From an uncultured Erysipelotrichaceae bacterium (lineage in GTDB: Bacteria; Bacillota_I; Bacilli_A; RFN20; CAG-826), in contig CADCCA010000017.1 in the NCBI GenBank assembly GCA_902799855.1, positions 1-33,335 on the forward strand: DNA of 33,335 nt, written 5' to 3'. The position numbers were made by a program, and so were the translations under genes. Below the pieces are notes generated by a model. It searched no databases. It was given only the letters and a program-made list of their open reading frames with translations, and was not told the DNA's origin. How positions within the stretch are numbered: the first letter of the stretch is position 1; each line of letters opens with the position of its first letter. This document shows positions 31,335-33,335 of this stretch, piece by piece.

Positions 31335-31640
31335 CTAATTCTTTTCTTCTTTTTGTTGATGAATCTTAAGATTCGATGGGAAATGACGGATTTGTTCCGC
31401 TAAAACGTAAAGTCCTAACTCTGGATGAGATTCTAATCTGCCAAAAATAACAACGAAATGGCCATTAGGAATCTTCATGAGGGGATTGTGCGCGCTTCTA
31501 TCCCAGTACATCACTGGAATTTTACTATAAAATGAGTCTTCATTAAAGGGTTCGCGCGATTCGATATCAACATAACGAAATTTTTCATACCCTTCAATCG
31601 GGTCACTTGCTTGACCCAAAATGGTAATTGTGCTAATCAT
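31335..31640 (-). CDS. SSB-like OB-fold protein
   Basis: A 101-residue protein that looks like a short, divergent single-strand-binding (OB) domain. A beta-strand opening MISTITILGQASDP is followed by YSKIPVMYWDRSAHN (the strand that reads like F.V.W in SSB), then FVVIFGRLESHPELGLYVLAEQI, close to the SSB pattern V.V.GRL...G...V.A. It lacks the acidic tail of housekeeping SSB. A clear GGAGG precedes ATG. It sits between the pullulanase gene and plsC. Single-strand binding is an inference from pattern only. Confidence 0.5.
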   Translation of the reverse strand: MISTITILGQASDPIEGYEKFRYVDIESREPFNEDSFYSKIPVMYWDRSAHNPLMKIPNGHFVVIFGRLESHPELGLYVLAEQIRHFPSNLKIHQQKEEKN

Positions 31641-31655
31641 GTTTCCTCCTATGTG

Positions 31656-32975
31656 TTATTTTTTAAATAACAACAACATTTTGCATCCAGGAAGAAAACC
31701 GTTTTTAATACTAATAGTTTGTTCGTTATCTGTTTCTTCAATCACTGAATAATAGTCATCCAATTCAAAAGAGATGTCTTGATCAGTTGGGTTGAACATA
31801 ATAACGAATTCTTTTTCTTGGCAATAGACATTTTTGTTTTTCGCTACTAAAACATAAACACCATTGTCCCAGTGAGAAATCTCAAAGAAATCTTTCATCT
31901 TCTCACTTTCAAACTCTCTTAAATAACTTAGTTTCTTCCTTAAGGAATTTAAAAAACGGAAACGATTGACCATATCAAATCGTTCATCCACTAAGCGATA
32001 ATCCATATTGTTAACGCTTAATGTCTTATAAGTGTTATCTAGTCCATCTTTAGATAAGCCAATTTCTTGTCCCATGTGAATGAATGGGACGCCATATGAG
32101 AGTAGGAGAATGCTATTAGCGAGCATTACTCTGTCTAGAAGAGTTTTCTCTTCTTCTTTTGCGTTAGAAACTAGTAATTTATCAAAGAGAGTATTGTTAT
32201 CGTGACATTCTAAATAATTAATGCTTTGATTGGCGGTTGCAAACATCGGTTGGTAGGATAAGTTTAAAACGCCAGCATGGAATGAATAATCAAGGCCAAA
32301 TTGATATGAGGTATTACCGCATATGTAGCCTTTTTCATTTAAATTAAATGGAGAACTTGGACCTTTAACAATATCGCGATAAGTATCATTAAAGAAAGCG
32401 AACTCTAATTGTTTAGCGTAGTTATCTTTATTCGCTCTTTTTTCAGGTGGTAATTCATCACCCATGTTCCAGCCTTCCCCATAGAATATAAGGTCTTCTT
32501 TATAGCTTTTAGCAGCGTTATAGGCTTCCTTAACTGTTTCAATATCAAGTAAGCCCATTAAATCGAAACGAAGACCATCGATATCGAAGTGTGAGAAAAG
32601 ATATCTGACACTATCGACAATCATCTTTCTTGCCATCTTCTTTTCGCTAGCGATATCATTGCCGCATCCAGAGGCAGCGGAAAGTAAACCGTTTCTTCTT
32701 TTTCTAAAATAATAATGTGGAACGAGTTTTTCTAAAACACTGTTTTCATATTCATAAATGTGGTTATAAACCACATCAATAACGACACGGATGTCGTTTT
32801 GGTGCAATTTATCCACCATTTCTCTAAATTCAAATAAGCGGGACATCGCTTCTTCTGGCTTGATAGAAAAACTACCTTCTATAGCGAAGAATGAGATTGG
32901 GTCATACCCCCAGTTATACCACTTTTTAGTGTCTTTATCATCAGGTGAATCAAAGTCTAAAATTGGTTGGATTTG
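31656..32975 (-). CDS. pulA: Type I pullulanase, catalytic and C-terminal part (frameshifted)
   Basis: Glycoside hydrolase family 13 debranching enzyme cutting alpha-1,6 bonds in glycogen or starch-derived oligosaccharides. This frame contains YNWGYDP, the pullulanase signature (just before the first ATG at 32846), VIDVVYNH, DGLRFDLMG (nucleophile Asp), FYGEGWNMG (acid/base Glu) and LECHDNN (third Asp). The C-terminal beta domain ends at 31656. Homology runs up to about 32975, so the ATG at 32846 is not the real start. The N-terminal part is in another frame, and one base appears to be missing between HV and QIQPI. There is no signal peptide in the visible part. Confidence 0.9.
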   Translation of the reverse strand, partial: QIQPILDFDSPDDKDTKKWYNWGYDPISFFAIEGSFSIKPEEAMSRLFEFREMVDKLHQNDIRVVIDVVYNHIYEYENSVLEKLVPHYYFRKRRNGLLSAASGCGNDIASEKKMARKMIVDSVRYLFSHFDIDGLRFDLMGLLDIETVKEAYNAAKSYKEDLIFYGEGWNMGDELPPEKRANKDNYAKQLEFAFFNDTYRDIVKGPSSPFNLNEKGYICGNTSYQFGLDYSFHAGVLNLSYQPMFATANQSINYLECHDNNTLFDKLLVSNAKEEEKTLLDRVMLANSILLLSYGVPFIHMGQEIGLSKDGLDNTYKTLSVNNMDYRLVDERFDMVNRFRFLNSLRKKLSYLREFESEKMKDFFEISHWDNGVYVLVAKNKNVYCQEKEFVIMFNPTDQDISFELDDYYSVIEETDNEQTISIKNGFLPGCKMLLLFKK

Positions 32976-33335
32976 ACATGGCTGATACCGAGATATTTTA
33001 AATAATCTAAACCCGCTGGATGGCCTCCAACAGTCTTTCTATTTTCTTCAACAAAGCCAAGATATTTGCCCTTATTGACAATGTTATTATTATTGCCTTC
33101 ATTAATGTCTCTAATATGCGTTTCGTAAATGGAAGCATCAACGTAATTCTTAAATGGGGTTTTTGGTTTGATGCGCTTGATTTTTAATAATTGATCATAA
33201 TCGATAACAACACTATGTTCACTATTTAAACTTGTGCCCTTAGCATAAGGGTCATTAATCTCAGCGACCACGCCATTATTGTTAACAATATAGTGATATT
33301 TGTAGTTTAAGAGATTGCCTTTGACGTTTAAGCGA
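32957..33335 (-). CDS. pulA: Type I pullulanase, N-terminal-side part (frameshifted, runs off right edge)
   Basis: This is the part of the same pullulanase that lies before the catalytic core. The frame is open to the window edge and reads RLNVKGNLLNYKYHYIVN, then DPYAKG (typical end of the CBM48 domain) and VDASIYETHIRDI (start of the barrel). It continues to GGHPAGLDYLKYLGISHV, after which it shifts into KSNQF and stops at 32957. The missing base lies between 32975 and 32976. The true start is outside the window. Confidence 0.85.
   Translation of the reverse strand, partial: RLNVKGNLLNYKYHYIVNNNGVVAEINDPYAKGTSLNSEHSVVIDYDQLLKIKRIKPKTPFKNYVDASIYETHIRDINEGNNNNIVNKGKYLGFVEENRKTVGGHPAGLDYLKYLGISHVKSNQF

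Overview
The window looks like a stretch of chromosome from an AT-rich, low-GC Gram-positive bacterium (Bacillota), probably one of the small-genome gut-type Bacilli close to the Mollicutes. Supporting signs are CIRCE/HrcA control, an alanine T-box before alaS, the alaS-ruvX-DUF1292-greA neighbourhood, comEA/comEC, and lipobox-type lipoproteins. TGA is used as a stop and Trp is TGG, so this is the standard bacterial code, not the mycoplasma code. The species cannot be named from the sequence alone. Most genes are on the minus strand. No rRNA, tRNA, CRISPR array, insertion sequence or prophage was seen.

Layout. 1-143: start of hrcA (minus, running off the left edge) with a promoter flanked by two CIRCE operators. 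219-1154: an unknown membrane protein. 1275-4041: hemW, a small membrane protein, and a protein that looks like a Fic-fold pseudoenzyme. 4125-10150: an operon reading fmt, a nuclease-fused DinG-type helicase, two small membrane proteins and lepA. 10255-12675: a large lipoprotein with four Cys/His repeats and three related beta-rich modules. 12932-15696 (plus strand): a YfcE-type phosphodiesterase, an adenylating enzyme fused to a carrier domain, and rpsT. 15699-19278: holA, a frameshifted comEC, and comEA. 19356-24418: greA, DUF1292, ruvX, a membrane diguanylate cyclase, and alaS with its T-box. 24689-29219: a nucleotide-salvage and tRNA-quality operon (pdp, dtd, mnmA, 5'-nucleotidase lipoprotein). 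29280-30548 (plus): an RsmF-like rRNA methyltransferase. 30545-33335: plsC, an SSB-like OB-fold protein and a frameshifted type I pullulanase that runs off the right edge.

Functional themes are translation and RNA quality (lepA, fmt, rpsT, alaS, dtd, mnmA, rsmF-like), replication and repair (holA, ruvX, helicase, SSB-like), and nutrient salvage (surface nucleotidase plus nucleoside phosphorylase, pullulanase). Expression signals show two recurring patterns. Six genes have a -10 box placed 6-8 nt before ATG, predicting leaderless mRNAs. Four gene pairs are joined by TAR-T-ATG with little or no Shine-Dalgarno. Two genes (comEC, pulA) are each broken by what looks like one missing base, so either gene decay or sequencing indels must be considered.
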